Source: Lutacidiplasma sp049802875 (GTDB lineage: Archaea; Thermoplasmatota; Thermoplasmata; Lutacidiplasmatales; UBA184). Taken from it: DNA of 64,000 nt. The translations under genes and the position numbers were made by a program. The stretch covers positions 42,416-106,415 of the forward strand of contig JBARNH010000024.1 in the NCBI GenBank assembly GCA_049802875.1. Direction: 5' to 3'. Each line of letters begins with the position of its first letter. Positions within the stretch are counted from its first letter, which is position 1. Positions 17,060 to 25,643 of this stretch are shown here, piece by piece. The notes below the pieces were generated by a model. It was not told where the DNA came from. It did no database searches and saw nothing but the letters and a program-made list of their open reading frames with translations.

Positions 17060-17131
17060 TCACCAGAGCCAGACCGCGGCAGCCCGGAGGCCCGTCCGCG
17101 TAGCGCAGAGTCGGACGGTTCGGCCCGCCAT
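17060..17131 (-). CDS. Candidate leader peptide ending Trp-Leu-Trp
   Basis: A 23-codon frame starting ATG at 17131 (MAGRTVRLCATRTG...) and ending AAAVWLW-stop at 17060. Tryptophan is rare, yet two of the last three codons are Trp, directly before the operon that makes tryptophan. A TATA-like element lies about 27 nt before the ATG, so the mRNA would begin at this ATG. The stop codon is about 100 nt before the aroA' start, and hairpins fill the gap. Logic as in bacterial attenuators: ribosome stalling at the Trp codons when charged tRNA-Trp is low could change downstream pairing. A CCTCC segment 15-19 nt before the first Trp codon is complementary to the SD and would be covered by a stalled ribosome. 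Translation of this frame is not proven. Confidence 0.55.
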   Translation of the reverse strand: MAGRTVRLCATRTGLRAAAVWLW

Positions 17132-17153
17132 CTTCCGTCGGAACCGGTCCCCC

Positions 17154-17163
17154 TCTATTTATG
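17154..17163 (-). promoter_or_regulatory. Promoter of the aro/trp operon
   Basis: The minus strand reads CATAAATAGA, centred near 17158, with purine-rich GGCAAG before it as a possible BRE. The predicted transcription start is about 17131, exactly the ATG of the Trp-containing leader frame. The element overlaps the stop codon of the upstream gene (17155-17157). Confidence 0.6.
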
Positions 17164-17895
17164 CTTGCCCGAGGCCGCACCGTGATCTGCCTCCGCCAGC
17201 ACCCCATCCACGAGCAGGGCGTGGATGGAGAAGCCGCGGAGCATCTGGTCCCACATCTGCTTACGGACTTCGGGGGAGTTCGCGAAACCGGCGACGATCT
17301 GACCGATCCACTCGCTGTGTTCGACATCCGCGGTCACGTGGAGGTTATAGTACTCGAGATGCGCCTCGTCCACCCCGTAGTGGGTGCGGAAGGCGGGCAG
17401 GAGTCGCGCGCAGAGGTCGACGTTCGGCGGCTCTGAGGAGCCCGCGGCGGAGACGTAGAACGAGTTGATGCGATTCGTGTAGAGGAAGTCGTCAATCGCG
17501 ACCATCGTGCTGGGCAAGAGGGGGGCCGACTGCACCTCGGAGCGCTCGACTCCCAGGCCCTCACAAAATCGTAGCCACAGCTCCGGGTGGCCGGGGGCCT
17601 TCCCCTTCGGGTCACCCGCCTCCTCGACCAGCTGGTCGAGGATCATTCGACGGTACCGGTCGTTGGTCGGCTCCCATGAGCAGTTGGCGAACCGCTCGGC
17701 CATGGCGATCGGAACCGAGGCCAACCACGGGTAGAACTGCTTCACCCACGCCTGGACGACCGGCTTCGGGACTTCTCCTTTTTCCAGGCGGGCGAAGAAC
17801 GGGTGGGTCTTGAACGGATGGTTCGCCATCTTGTAATTCGTGAGCTCGTCGCGGAACCGTTCTCCCTCGAACCGGACCCAGGGCGCTTCCGTCAT
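17155..17895 (-). CDS. Haem-oxygenase-like di-iron oxidase (CADD/TenA/PqqC superfamily)
   Basis: 246 aa, all-helical. The pattern LHVTADVEH (H186-x3-D190-x2-H193) matches the metal-binding helix of the haem-oxygenase-like di-iron oxidases such as CADD; Glu residues at 91/92 and 155 or 181 may complete the site. The family includes CADD, which makes p-aminobenzoate, as well as UndA and PqqC-like enzymes. Its stop overlaps the promoter of the aromatic operon on the same strand, so an aromatic or pABA-related role is attractive but unproven. The ATG at 17895 lies 27 nt from a CAAATAG TATA element, so a leaderless start is likely. TenA thiaminase is less likely given the metal motif. Confidence 0.7.
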   Translation of the reverse strand: MTEAPWVRFEGERFRDELTNYKMANHPFKTHPFFARLEKGEVPKPVVQAWVKQFYPWLASVPIAMAERFANCSWEPTNDRYRRMILDQLVEEAGDPKGKAPGHPELWLRFCEGLGVERSEVQSAPLLPSTMVAIDDFLYTNRINSFYVSAAGSSEPPNVDLCARLLPAFRTHYGVDEAHLEYYNLHVTADVEHSEWIGQIVAGFANSPEVRKQMWDQMLRGFSIHALLVDGVLAEADHGAASGKHK

Positions 17896-17914
17896 GGCCC
17901 CCCGACCCCCCGTC

Positions 17915-17960
17915 GGCTATTTGGGGCTCGAGGTTCTCCCCTGAACCTCGCTGTTTATCG
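17915..17960. promoter_or_regulatory. Divergent promoters with a central inverted repeat
   Basis: Minus-strand TATA CAAATAG (about 17917-17924) serves the oxidase ATG at 17895; plus-strand TATA GTTTATCG (about 17953-17960) serves the CoA-transferase ATG at 17983. Each lies about 27 nt from its start. Between them is GAGGTTC-tcccct-GAACCTC (17930-17949), a perfect 7-bp inverted repeat suited to a dimeric regulator controlling both genes. Confidence 0.5.
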
Positions 17961-17982
17961 CGCGCGGGCCGGCTCGGAGCCG

Positions 17983-19293
17983 ATGCCCGATGAGAGTTCT
18001 CCGGCGACGGTCCCACCGTTCGGACCCCTCGCCGGGGTCCGAGTGCTCGATTCCGCGCGGTTCGTCGCGGGGCCGTGGGCCGCGACGTACCTCGGCGAAT
18101 TCGGAGCGCGGGTCATTCACGTGGAGGGTCCGCCGTTCGGGCCCCCGTACGCCGACGCGACGCGTTCGCTGCGACCGCTCCTCCCCGGCGGCTCGCCCGG
18201 AGACGAGGTCTCGGAGTCGTGGGTACAGTACTCCCGGAACAAGCTCTCGGTCGGCGTCGATCTGCGTGCCCCGGAGGGGAGGGCGGTGTTCCTCGATCTC
18301 GCCCGATCGTCGGACATCTGGATCGAGTCGTCGCGTCCCGGGACCTACGAAAAGCTCGGGCTTTCGGACCGAGATGTGTGGGGCGCGAACCCTCGCTTAA
18401 CGATCGTCCACGTCTCGGGCCATGGGCGGACGGGCGAACCGTCCCGGGTGGTGGCGCCGTCGTACGACCTGACCGCGCAGGCGTACAGCGGGTACCTCTC
18501 CCTCCAAGGGCGGCCCGACCCGGACCCTCCGATGCGCTCCGGAACTGCCCTCAACGACACCGTCACTGGACTCGCGTCGGCGACGGCGGGCCTCATGGGC
18601 TACATCGATGCGCAACGTACCGGTAGGGGCCAGGCGATCGACGTCGCCCAGTACGAGGTATTCTTCACGCTGCTCGAAAATCTCGCCTTGGACTACTTCA
18701 TGCGCGGGGTGGTCCGCGGTCGGTTCGGCACCGGCCACGCGCGGCTCCACCCCTACGACGTGCACCGGGCGGCGGACGGTTGGGTGGTCGTCGCGGCCCC
18801 CACACCCGACGCTTGGATGGCCCTGAAGACGGTCATCGGTTTCTCCGACCCCGCGTACGACGACCGGGACTTCCGTCTCTCCCATCGCGAGCCGGTCGAC
18901 CGGGCCATCGCCGAGTTTTGCGCGAGCCGGAGCCGAGAGGAGTTAGAACGGATCGGGAGGGAGCACGACGTCGCAATCTCTCGTGTCTACGATATAGAAG
19001 ACATCGCTCGCGACCCGCACTATCAGCGTCGGGGGATGTTGCTGGAGTGGGATGACCCCGTGGCCGGTCGAGTGAAGGGGGCCGGGGTCGCCCCCAAGTT
19101 CTCCGAGACCCCCGGCGGAGTGTGGCGGGGAGCCCCCTGGCTCGGGCAGGATAACCGTGCGGTCCTCCACGGGATCCTCGGATATTCCGACTCGAAGATC
19201 GCGGAACTCCGCGCCGCCGGGGTCATCGGAGAACATCCTCCCCGGGGGCCTCCTCCGGCCCAAGCTCCGCCCGACCGGACTGAGGAGCCGTGA
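17983..19293 (+). CDS. Family III CoA-transferase (CaiB/BaiF type)
   Basis: 436 aa. Members move CoA between carboxylic acids. Seen: GPLAGVRVLDSARFVAGPWAATYLGEFGARVIHVEGP at the N-terminus (CoA-binding Rossmann part), NKLSVGVDLRAPEGRAVFLDL, and APSYDLTAQAYSGYLSL with the conserved catalytic-type Asp in the Y-D-x3-Q-A-x-S-G setting. The ATG at 17983 is 27 nt from a TATA box. The acyl-CoA dehydrogenase gene starts in its stop codon (GTGA overlap), so the pair likely handles one organic acid. The substrate cannot be told from the sequence. Confidence 0.9.
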   Translation: MPDESSPATVPPFGPLAGVRVLDSARFVAGPWAATYLGEFGARVIHVEGPPFGPPYADATRSLRPLLPGGSPGDEVSESWVQYSRNKLSVGVDLRAPEGRAVFLDLARSSDIWIESSRPGTYEKLGLSDRDVWGANPRLTIVHVSGHGRTGEPSRVVAPSYDLTAQAYSGYLSLQGRPDPDPPMRSGTALNDTVTGLASATAGLMGYIDAQRTGRGQAIDVAQYEVFFTLLENLALDYFMRGVVRGRFGTGHARLHPYDVHRAADGWVVVAAPTPDAWMALKTVIGFSDPAYDDRDFRLSHREPVDRAIAEFCASRSREELERIGREHDVAISRVYDIEDIARDPHYQRRGMLLEWDDPVAGRVKGAGVAPKFSETPGGVWRGAPWLGQDNRAVLHGILGYSDSKIAELRAAGVIGEHPPRGPPPAQAPPDRTEEP

Positions 19294-20447
19294 GCGCCCA
19301 CCTTCCTCCTCTTCCGGACGATCCGCTGGTGACGGAAGTGCGCGCGGCGGTCGCCGGCCTCGACCTCCCGAGACGGTACCGGGAACTCGACCGGAAGCCC
19401 GAGTTCCCGCGGGTGGAGTTTCGCGGTCTCGGAGCGGCGCACCTCCTGGGACTACGTACTGCGGTCCGGCTAGGCGGGCGGGGACTGCCCCTTCCGCGGG
19501 TCGGCGCCGCGCTCTTTCACCTCGCGTACGGCGGAGGGACCGCCTTCGCAAAATTGTCCTTGCAACCCGAGTTTTCGTCAGTCCTGGCGGAGCACGGGGA
19601 GGACGAGCTCGTAGACCGGTGGTTTCGACCGATGCTCCGGGGGGAGATCCTCGTGGGGAACCACCTCACGGAGCCCGCCGCGGGATCGGATGCCGCGGCG
19701 ATGGAGATGACGGCGACGCGCGACGGGACGGACTACATCCTCAACGGGACCAAGAGCGAAGCCGCGTTCGCGGAGGACGCGGACGCAGCGATCGTCTACG
19801 CGAAACTCCCTTCCGACTCGCCGCACGGGGGGATCACCGCCTTCCTGGTCCCCCAAGACCTGCCCGGGGTCTCGCGGGCAGCAGGCGTCGGGGACCTCGG
19901 AGAGCGTTGGCAACGCAGAGGAACGGTGACCTACACGAACGCTCGGATCCCGTCCGAACACCGCATCGGGGCCGAGGGGGCGGGGTTCGAGTACGTCCGG
20001 GGGGAGTTGACTCGGGAGCGAGCGCTACTCGCGATGATTTACCTCGGAGTGGCACGAGCGTCCTGGGACGAGACCGTCCGGTACGTCGGCGAGCGGAGGG
20101 CCTTCGGGAAACCGCTGTCGGGCCAAGAGGCCGTTGCGTTTCCGTTGGTGGAGGACGGGGCGTCGCTGGCCGCAGCGTGGCTGTACACCGACCGAACGCT
20201 GCATCGGTTGGACGAGGGCATCCCGGCCGACGGGGACGCCGCCCTCGCGAAATGGATGGCCTGCGAGACGGCCCTCCGCGCGATCGACCACGCGATCCAG
20301 TTCCACGGCGGCCGAGGGTACTCGCAGGCTCTGCCGCACGAGCAGCGCTGGCGGGACGTTCGAAGCGGAGGCATCGCCCACGGACCCGCCGAGATCATGC
20401 ACCTGGTAGCGGCGCGGGACCTTTGGCCCCGGAAATCGTCCGCCTAG
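19290..20447 (+). CDS. Acyl-CoA dehydrogenase
   Basis: 385 aa flavoprotein oxidising an acyl-CoA at the alpha-beta bond. Conserved blocks: NHLTEPAAGSDAAAMEMTA (FAD/substrate), YILNGTKSEAAFAEDADAAIVYAK, RRAFGKPLSGQEAVAFPLVED, and QFHGGRGYSQALPHEQRWRDVRSGGIAHGPAEIMH. Starts at a GTG overlapping the CoA-transferase stop by 4 nt. The usual catalytic Glu position was not assigned. With the CoA-transferase it suggests acid activation followed by oxidation. Confidence 0.92.
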   Translation: MSAHLPPLPDDPLVTEVRAAVAGLDLPRRYRELDRKPEFPRVEFRGLGAAHLLGLRTAVRLGGRGLPLPRVGAALFHLAYGGGTAFAKLSLQPEFSSVLAEHGEDELVDRWFRPMLRGEILVGNHLTEPAAGSDAAAMEMTATRDGTDYILNGTKSEAAFAEDADAAIVYAKLPSDSPHGGITAFLVPQDLPGVSRAAGVGDLGERWQRRGTVTYTNARIPSEHRIGAEGAGFEYVRGELTRERALLAMIYLGVARASWDETVRYVGERRAFGKPLSGQEAVAFPLVEDGASLAAAWLYTDRTLHRLDEGIPADGDAALAKWMACETALRAIDHAIQFHGGRGYSQALPHEQRWRDVRSGGIAHGPAEIMHLVAARDLWPRKSSA

Positions 20448-20448
20448 T

Positions 20449-20456
20449 CTTTATCG
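20449..20456 (+). promoter_or_regulatory. TATA box of the sedolisin gene
   Basis: CTTTATCG sits at the very end of the acyl-CoA dehydrogenase gene, about 30 nt before the ATG at 20483, giving a near-leaderless transcript. Confidence 0.5.
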
Positions 20457-20482
20457 GGAGCCTCCTCGCCTCCCTTCTCGAG

Positions 20483-23400
20483 ATGGAGCTTCGGCCGAGG
20501 TCCCCTACCTGCCCGCGGATGACGGGCTCGCGGACGGCGATCCGGTACCGGAAGCTCGCGGTCGGGCTACTCGCGCTGCTGCTCATCGGCTCTGGACTCG
20601 TGTTGGCGACACCGGCTCACGGTGCTCCCAGCCCGGCGGCGGTACCGGCCGCGAGCTCTCTCACGCTGGCCGAGCTCCTCGCTGCTCCACGGGCTCCGGC
20701 TCCGTTTCCCACCGCCGACCAGCCAGTGTCCGGTTCGCGCTTGGTCGGCACTTCCGTCTCCACCCGTTCGATCCCGGTCCTCGTCACCCTCAGCCTGTCC
20801 AACCAATCTGCGCTCAACTCGGGGCTTTCCGCGCTATCCGACCCGAACTCGCCTTCCTACCATCGGTACCTCACGGCCGACCAGTTCGATGCGAGATACT
20901 CCCCCTCGGGCGCGGCCTACGCGAACGCAATCGAATACTTCGACTCGTTCGATGTCCAACAGTTCACCACCTTCGCGGACCGGATTTCGATCGCTTTCGA
21001 CGTTAGTCCAACGGTCGCGGATGCGATGTTCGACACCTCCTTGCAAGAGTATTCGCTCGCGGGGGCCACCTATTTCGCCCCTTCCGCCGCTCTCGAGCTC
21101 CCCGCTCCGATCGCCGCTTCGGTCGCCCAGGTTCAGGGGTTGAGCTCGAACCCCGACCTCGACCTCTCCACCAACCTCCACCTCGGAACCTCCTCGGGTC
21201 CCGTGCAACACGGCGGACAAACGACCGTCGTTCCCGATGTGGCCGGCTACCTTCCTCCTCCGAACTACGGATCGAGTCAGGAAGAGTACGGACCCGACTT
21301 CCAGGTCGCGTACGATGAGCAGTCGCTCTTCACCGAGTACGGCTTCCCGACCAACGCGACGGTCGCCACGATCCTCTGGGCGGGCAATTACACCGGACCC
21401 GGAGCCACGACCAACGGGGAATGCGGATCGCATTCTGTGGTCGACAATGAAGGCGTGGGGCCGTTCGATCCGGCGGACGTGGACGGGTTCTTCAACGAAA
21501 CCCTCCCGGCCGGCCAACCCCACTCCGAGGTCACCGCCGTTCCGATCGAGGGGGCGGTGGAGCCCGGCTGCCTGGCGTCCTGGGATACCTCGGGCGCGGT
21601 AGTCGAGAACACCCTCGATCTCGAAATGGTCGGGTCGACGGCGCCGGGGGCGCACATCTACAACGTCTACGGTACGAACGGCACCTCCGTCGATGTCGAC
21701 ACCGCGTTCACCACGATCCTGAACCCCGACCCCTTGTTCCCGGGGCTTGCCAACGTGTCGGTGATCAGCAACTCCTGGGGAGGGGCGGACGGGAACGACA
21801 CCTCCTGGTTCACCAGCCTCGAGGAGGCGCAGATGCGCGGGATCAGCGTCCTGGCCGGATCGGGCGACTCGGACGACAGCCCGTCGAGTTCGAAGTGGAC
21901 CGGCACCACCGTCGAATTCCCGTCCTCGATGGCGTACGACAGCTTCGGCGTCACCGCAGTGGGCGGCACCACGGTCACGCTCAATCCGACGTCCCTCGAG
22001 ATCGAGTCCCAAGTGGTTTGGAGTGATCTCTCCTCGGCGGGAGGCCCGTACGGTTCGACCGGAGGGAACAGCACCGTCTTTGCCGAACCGTCGTGGCAAC
22101 GAACGACCGAGGCCAACTCCGTCATCTTGGGGGCGGGCCGCGGAGTCCCGGACCTGGCGGGGCTCGCGAACAACACCCTACTGACCTACACCTCCGATGG
22201 CTATCAGTTTCAGGCGACGAACGCGTCGAGCGGCGGGGGGCGATTCGCGTTCGTCGCGGGGACGAGCATCGCGTCGCCGCTCACCGCGGGGCTGGTCGCC
22301 ACGATCGACCATGCGCTGAATGCCTCCGGGGAACCCGCTCTCGGCTTCCTCGACCCAGTGCTCTATGCCACCGCGAACGAACAGGAAGCGGTACCCGTGC
22401 CCGCGCCGGCGGAGCCGATCGGTGCGTTCGACAGTGTGTACAACTCGGTGCTACCGACCCTTCCGTTCTACGACGTCGCGGTCGGCGGGAACGAACTGAA
22501 TTCGGCGGACCCGGGATATGACCTCGCCTCGGGCTGGGGCTCGTTGGACGCCTACAACTACACGATGTACGTTCTGCTCGCCCACTCCGATGGGGTGGTC
22601 GGACGGCTCTCGGGAGTCCAGGACGAGTTCAATCTCACCGGCCTCGCGGTGACCTCGGTCGGCAGCGACTCCGGGTTCAACGCGTCGACCCAGCAGAACT
22701 TCTTCCTGGCGAACAGCCTCGGAGCGCCCGTCTACTGGATCCAGAACGTCGTTTACATCAACGGCACGCCGGGAGACTGGTCGATGAACTTCACCGGTTG
22801 GGTGGTGTGGCCGTTCTACGGGCTGTACCCGAGCGAATCGATCTACGAGTTCAACTTCCCGTTGACTGGGCTCGTCGAACCGACCCCGATCGATTTCGAT
22901 TTCGAGACCCAATTGATCAACACCTCCAGCCTCACGCTGACCCCGACCGTGGTCTATACTTTCGGCGTCGCGGGCACCCCCACGCTCTACTTGCCGGTCC
23001 CCGGCGCCGCCTACATCATGGGGAGTCAGAACTACTCCTACTCCTGGAAAGGGGTCACCTATACCAACGGGCCGTATCCCGGCGGCACCTACCCGGAGGG
23101 GTTCCTCGCTCCGCAGTTCGGGCTCGTCGGCGGGCCGTCGCTCGGGGTCGGTGAGTTCGGAGCCGCGACGGCGGGAAACCTGACGGCCCGGATCGAGCCC
23201 TACGGGACGTCCCACTTCTACCCCGCCGGCACCACGACGCTGACCCTCGCCAACACGCAGACCGGCGAGCAGGCAGAGAACCTGAACTACGCGAAAACGG
23301 GCGACGACGCCTGGACGCTCGGGTATCTCTCGGGCAGCTCGACCCAAGGGATCGTCCAGTACGAGGACGCCGCCGAGGTCCCCGGATACTACACCGTCGA

Positions 23401-24277
23401 GTTCAATCAGTCGGGAGTCCCGGCTGGAGTCACGTGGTGGGTGAACCTCACGGGAGGCCCGGATCTGAGCGCGCTCGGTGCGACGGGACACGTTGCGACC
23501 TACCTGGGCAACGGAACGTACCCCTGGACGGCGGCGATGAGTTTCCGGCCCGGGACCGTTTCGCCTTCGAACGGGTCGCTCGTGGTCAACGGCGCGGACG
23601 CGTACGTGGACCTCACGTTCACCGTCCCGAACGACACGGTCACTTTCCAGCAGTCGGGACTCCCGTCGGGCCTCACCTGGTCCGTCAAGATCTCCGGGGT
23701 CCCGCTGCTCTCCGGCGCCGCCTACGATCAGAGCACGCGTCTCGACTATGGCGGATACTCGTTCGTGGTCAACGGACCCAACGCGACCTGGCTCGCGACT
23801 CCTCGGTCGGGAACGTTCTCGGTCGGTGCCGCACCCACCTCGATCTTGATCACGTTCTCGCTTGTAGTGTTCCCGGTCACCCTCGACCCGACCTTCTCCG
23901 GGAGCGGTCCGGTCGCCTGGTCGGTGGTGATCGGGGGCACCACGGTCAACGGAACCGGCGCCAACGAGACGGTCCGTCTCCCGAACGGAACTTACGCGTT
24001 CGAAATTCACGTCCCGCCCGGATACACTGCCAGCCCAGCTTCCGGTAACGCCAGCGTCAACGGAGAGGCGCTCGCGGTCCCGTTCCTGATCTCCGGCCAC
24101 CCCAGCACCTCCTCCGGCCTCTCCTCCGAAGAGACGCTCCTATTGCTCCTCCTCGTCGTCGTCGTGGTGGTTGTCGCGATCATCGCCGTCGTCCGGCGTC
24201 GACGTTCGTCGGGTCCCCCGACCCCTCCGCCGGGGGTGTACGCGGGATCCTTCCTGCCGCCCCCTCCGACGCCCTAG
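20483..24277 (+). CDS. Giant secreted S53 (sedolisin/kumamolisin-type) protease with C-terminal membrane anchor
   Basis: 1264 aa. A hydrophobic signal segment (about residues 22-42) leads to a pro-kumamolisin activation domain (LSNQSALNSGLSALSDPNSPSYHRYLT...) and a sedolisin catalytic domain. Glu/Asp of the catalytic centre fit VENTLDLEMV (about residues 374 and 378), the oxyanion region is SNSWGGADGND, and the nucleophile Ser is in FVAGTSIASP (about residue 594; the usual SGTS is AGTS). After this come beta-rich repeats of the FQQSGLPSGLTWSVKISG type seen in Thermoplasmata surface proteins, then a Val/Leu-rich transmembrane segment, basic stop-transfer residues and a Pro-rich tail. It probably digests protein at the cell surface, likely at low pH as is usual for the family. 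The frame is open far upstream, but the ATG near the TATA box fits best. Confidence 0.9.
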   Translation: MELRPRSPTCPRMTGSRTAIRYRKLAVGLLALLLIGSGLVLATPAHGAPSPAAVPAASSLTLAELLAAPRAPAPFPTADQPVSGSRLVGTSVSTRSIPVLVTLSLSNQSALNSGLSALSDPNSPSYHRYLTADQFDARYSPSGAAYANAIEYFDSFDVQQFTTFADRISIAFDVSPTVADAMFDTSLQEYSLAGATYFAPSAALELPAPIAASVAQVQGLSSNPDLDLSTNLHLGTSSGPVQHGGQTTVVPDVAGYLPPPNYGSSQEEYGPDFQVAYDEQSLFTEYGFPTNATVATILWAGNYTGPGATTNGECGSHSVVDNEGVGPFDPADVDGFFNETLPAGQPHSEVTAVPIEGAVEPGCLASWDTSGAVVENTLDLEMVGSTAPGAHIYNVYGTNGTSVDVDTAFTTILNPDPLFPGLANVSVISNSWGGADGNDTSWFTSLEEAQMRGISVLAGSGDSDDSPSSSKWTGTTVEFPSSMAYDSFGVTAVGGTTVTLNPTSLEIESQVVWSDLSSAGGPYGSTGGNSTVFAEPSWQRTTEANSVILGAGRGVPDLAGLANNTLLTYTSDGYQFQATNASSGGGRFAFVAGTSIASPLTAGLVATIDHALNASGEPALGFLDPVLYATANEQEAVPVPAPAEPIGAFDSVYNSVLPTLPFYDVAVGGNELNSADPGYDLASGWGSLDAYNYTMYVLLAHSDGVVGRLSGVQDEFNLTGLAVTSVGSDSGFNASTQQNFFLANSLGAPVYWIQNVVYINGTPGDWSMNFTGWVVWPFYGLYPSESIYEFNFPLTGLVEPTPIDFDFETQLINTSSLTLTPTVVYTFGVAGTPTLYLPVPGAAYIMGSQNYSYSWKGVTYTNGPYPGGTYPEGFLAPQFGLVGGPSLGVGEFGAATAGNLTARIEPYGTSHFYPAGTTTLTLANTQTGEQAENLNYAKTGDDAWTLGYLSGSSTQGIVQYEDAAEVPGYYTVEFNQSGVPAGVTWWVNLTGGPDLSALGATGHVATYLGNGTYPWTAAMSFRPGTVSPSNGSLVVNGADAYVDLTFTVPNDTVTFQQSGLPSGLTWSVKISGVPLLSGAAYDQSTRLDYGGYSFVVNGPNATWLATPRSGTFSVGAAPTSILITFSLVVFPVTLDPTFSGSGPVAWSVVIGGTTVNGTGANETVRLPNGTYAFEIHVPPGYTASPASGNASVNGEALAVPFLISGHPSTSSGLSSEETLLLLLLVVVVVVVAIIAVVRRRRSSGPPTPPPGVYAGSFLPPPPTP

Positions 24278-24302
24278 GGGTAGCGCCGAGGGACCGGCCC
24301 CG

Positions 24303-25643
24303 CTAGCTGCCCTTGGGTCGTGCGGAACCGGCGCGGACGCGCCCGGTCTTCTCGACGCTCGCGGGCGGTTTCGGGGCGACCGGGGCGAACTGCTCCTCTT
24401 CCGTGGAGCCGTCCATCGCGAGGGTCGTCGTCAGCCCACCGGAGAGGACCTGCGCGACGTCGTCAAAGTAGCTGGCGCCGACGAACGACTGGTGCTTCAC
24501 CGCCGCGTACCCTTCCGCTTCGGCTCGGAACTCCTCTTCCTGGAGTTCCGAGTACGCTGCCATTCCGCTCTGGGCATACCCTTTCGCGAGGCGGAACATC
24601 GACAGGTTCAGCGCGTGGAACCCGGCGAGGGTCACGAACTGGAACTTGTAGCCCATCTCGGCGATCGTCTCCTGAAACTCGGCGATCACGTCGGGCGCGA
24701 GCTTCTTCCTCCAATTGAAGGACGGGGAGCAGTTGTACGCCAGGAGCTTGTCCGGGTGCTCGAGGTGCACCTCGCGCGCGAACCGCTCTGCCTCGTCGAG
24801 GTCCGGGCTCGAAGTCTCGAACCAGAGGAGGTCCGCGTACGGGGCGTAGGCCAGCGAGCGGGCGATCGCCATGTCGAGCCCGCCGGTGATCTCGAAGAAC
24901 CCCTCGGCCGTACGCTTCCCCGTGAGGAACGGAGCGTCCCGGGCGTCGATGTCGCTCGTGAGCAGCTTCGCGCTGAGCGCATCGGTACGCGCGACGAGGA
25001 GGGTCGGGACGCCGGCAATGTCCGCCGCCAGCCGCGCGGCCCAGAGCTTCTGGTTGAACTCGCGCGCGGGCACCAGCACCTTCCCGCCCATGTGACCGCA
25101 CTTTTTCACGGAGGCGAGCTGGTCTTCGAGATGGAGCCCGGAAGTCCCCGCTTCGATGAGGGCCTTCGTGATCTCGAATACGTTCAGGGTCCCGCCGAAG
25201 CCTGCTTCCGCGTCCGCGACGATCGGCGCGTACCAATAGACGTCGTCCTTGCCGGCGGAGTGTTGCTTCTCGTCCTCGCGTCGGAAAGCGTTGTTCAGTC
25301 GTCGGACAAGGGTCGGCATCGAATCGGCCGGGTAGAGGCTCTGGTCAGGGTAGGTTTCGTCGGCGTTGTTCGCATCGGCGGCGACCTGCCATCCGCTCGC
25401 GTAGATCGCCGGCAGTCCAGCGGCCACCATCTGGACCGCCTGGGTTCCCGTCATGGCGCCGAGCGACGGCACGAACGCCTCGCTGTGCAGCATCCGCCAC
25501 AGCCGCCGGGAACCAAGCTGGGCGAGCGTGTGCTCGAGGTGAATCGAGCCGCGCAGGCGCTCGACATCCTCGGGGCGGTACGGCCTCACGATACCGTGCC
25601 ACCGATCCGCGGTCTTCCAGTCGGAACCCAATGGCTCGCTCAT
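24303..25643 (-). CDS. aceA: Isocitrate lyase
   Basis: 446 aa glyoxylate-shunt enzyme cleaving isocitrate to glyoxylate and succinate. The catalytic loop KKCGHMGGKVLVP (Cys base) is intact, as are SGWQVAADANNADETYPDQSLYP, IVADAEAGFGG, and the C-terminal VKHQSFVGASYFDDVAQVLSGG. The ATG at 25643 overlaps the aceB stop by 4 nt. A Pro/Ala-rich tail of about 30 aa follows the conserved domain. The stop lies 25 nt from the convergent sedolisin gene. Confidence 0.96.
   Translation of the reverse strand: MSEPLGSDWKTADRWHGIVRPYRPEDVERLRGSIHLEHTLAQLGSRRLWRMLHSEAFVPSLGAMTGTQAVQMVAAGLPAIYASGWQVAADANNADETYPDQSLYPADSMPTLVRRLNNAFRREDEKQHSAGKDDVYWYAPIVADAEAGFGGTLNVFEITKALIEAGTSGLHLEDQLASVKKCGHMGGKVLVPAREFNQKLWAARLAADIAGVPTLLVARTDALSAKLLTSDIDARDAPFLTGKRTAEGFFEITGGLDMAIARSLAYAPYADLLWFETSSPDLDEAERFAREVHLEHPDKLLAYNCSPSFNWRKKLAPDVIAEFQETIAEMGYKFQFVTLAGFHALNLSMFRLAKGYAQSGMAAYSELQEEEFRAEAEGYAAVKHQSFVGASYFDDVAQVLSGGLTTTLAMDGSTEEEQFAPVAPKPPASVEKTGRVRAGSARPKGS

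Noticed and set aside
17041..17110. tRNA or known riboswitch in the aro/trp leader
   Set aside because: No T-arm or cloverleaf and no recognisable riboswitch core; the region is better explained by the short reading frame and hairpins.
19157..20482. N-terminal extension of the sedolisin frame back into the acyl-CoA dehydrogenase
   Set aside because: It overlaps a good gene in another frame, and the ATG at 20483 gives a signal peptide.
22451..24100. Minus-strand frame of about 550 codons inside the sedolisin gene
   Set aside because: Arg/Gly/Asp-rich shadow typical of high-GC coding DNA; the plus strand has clear protease and surface-domain sequence.
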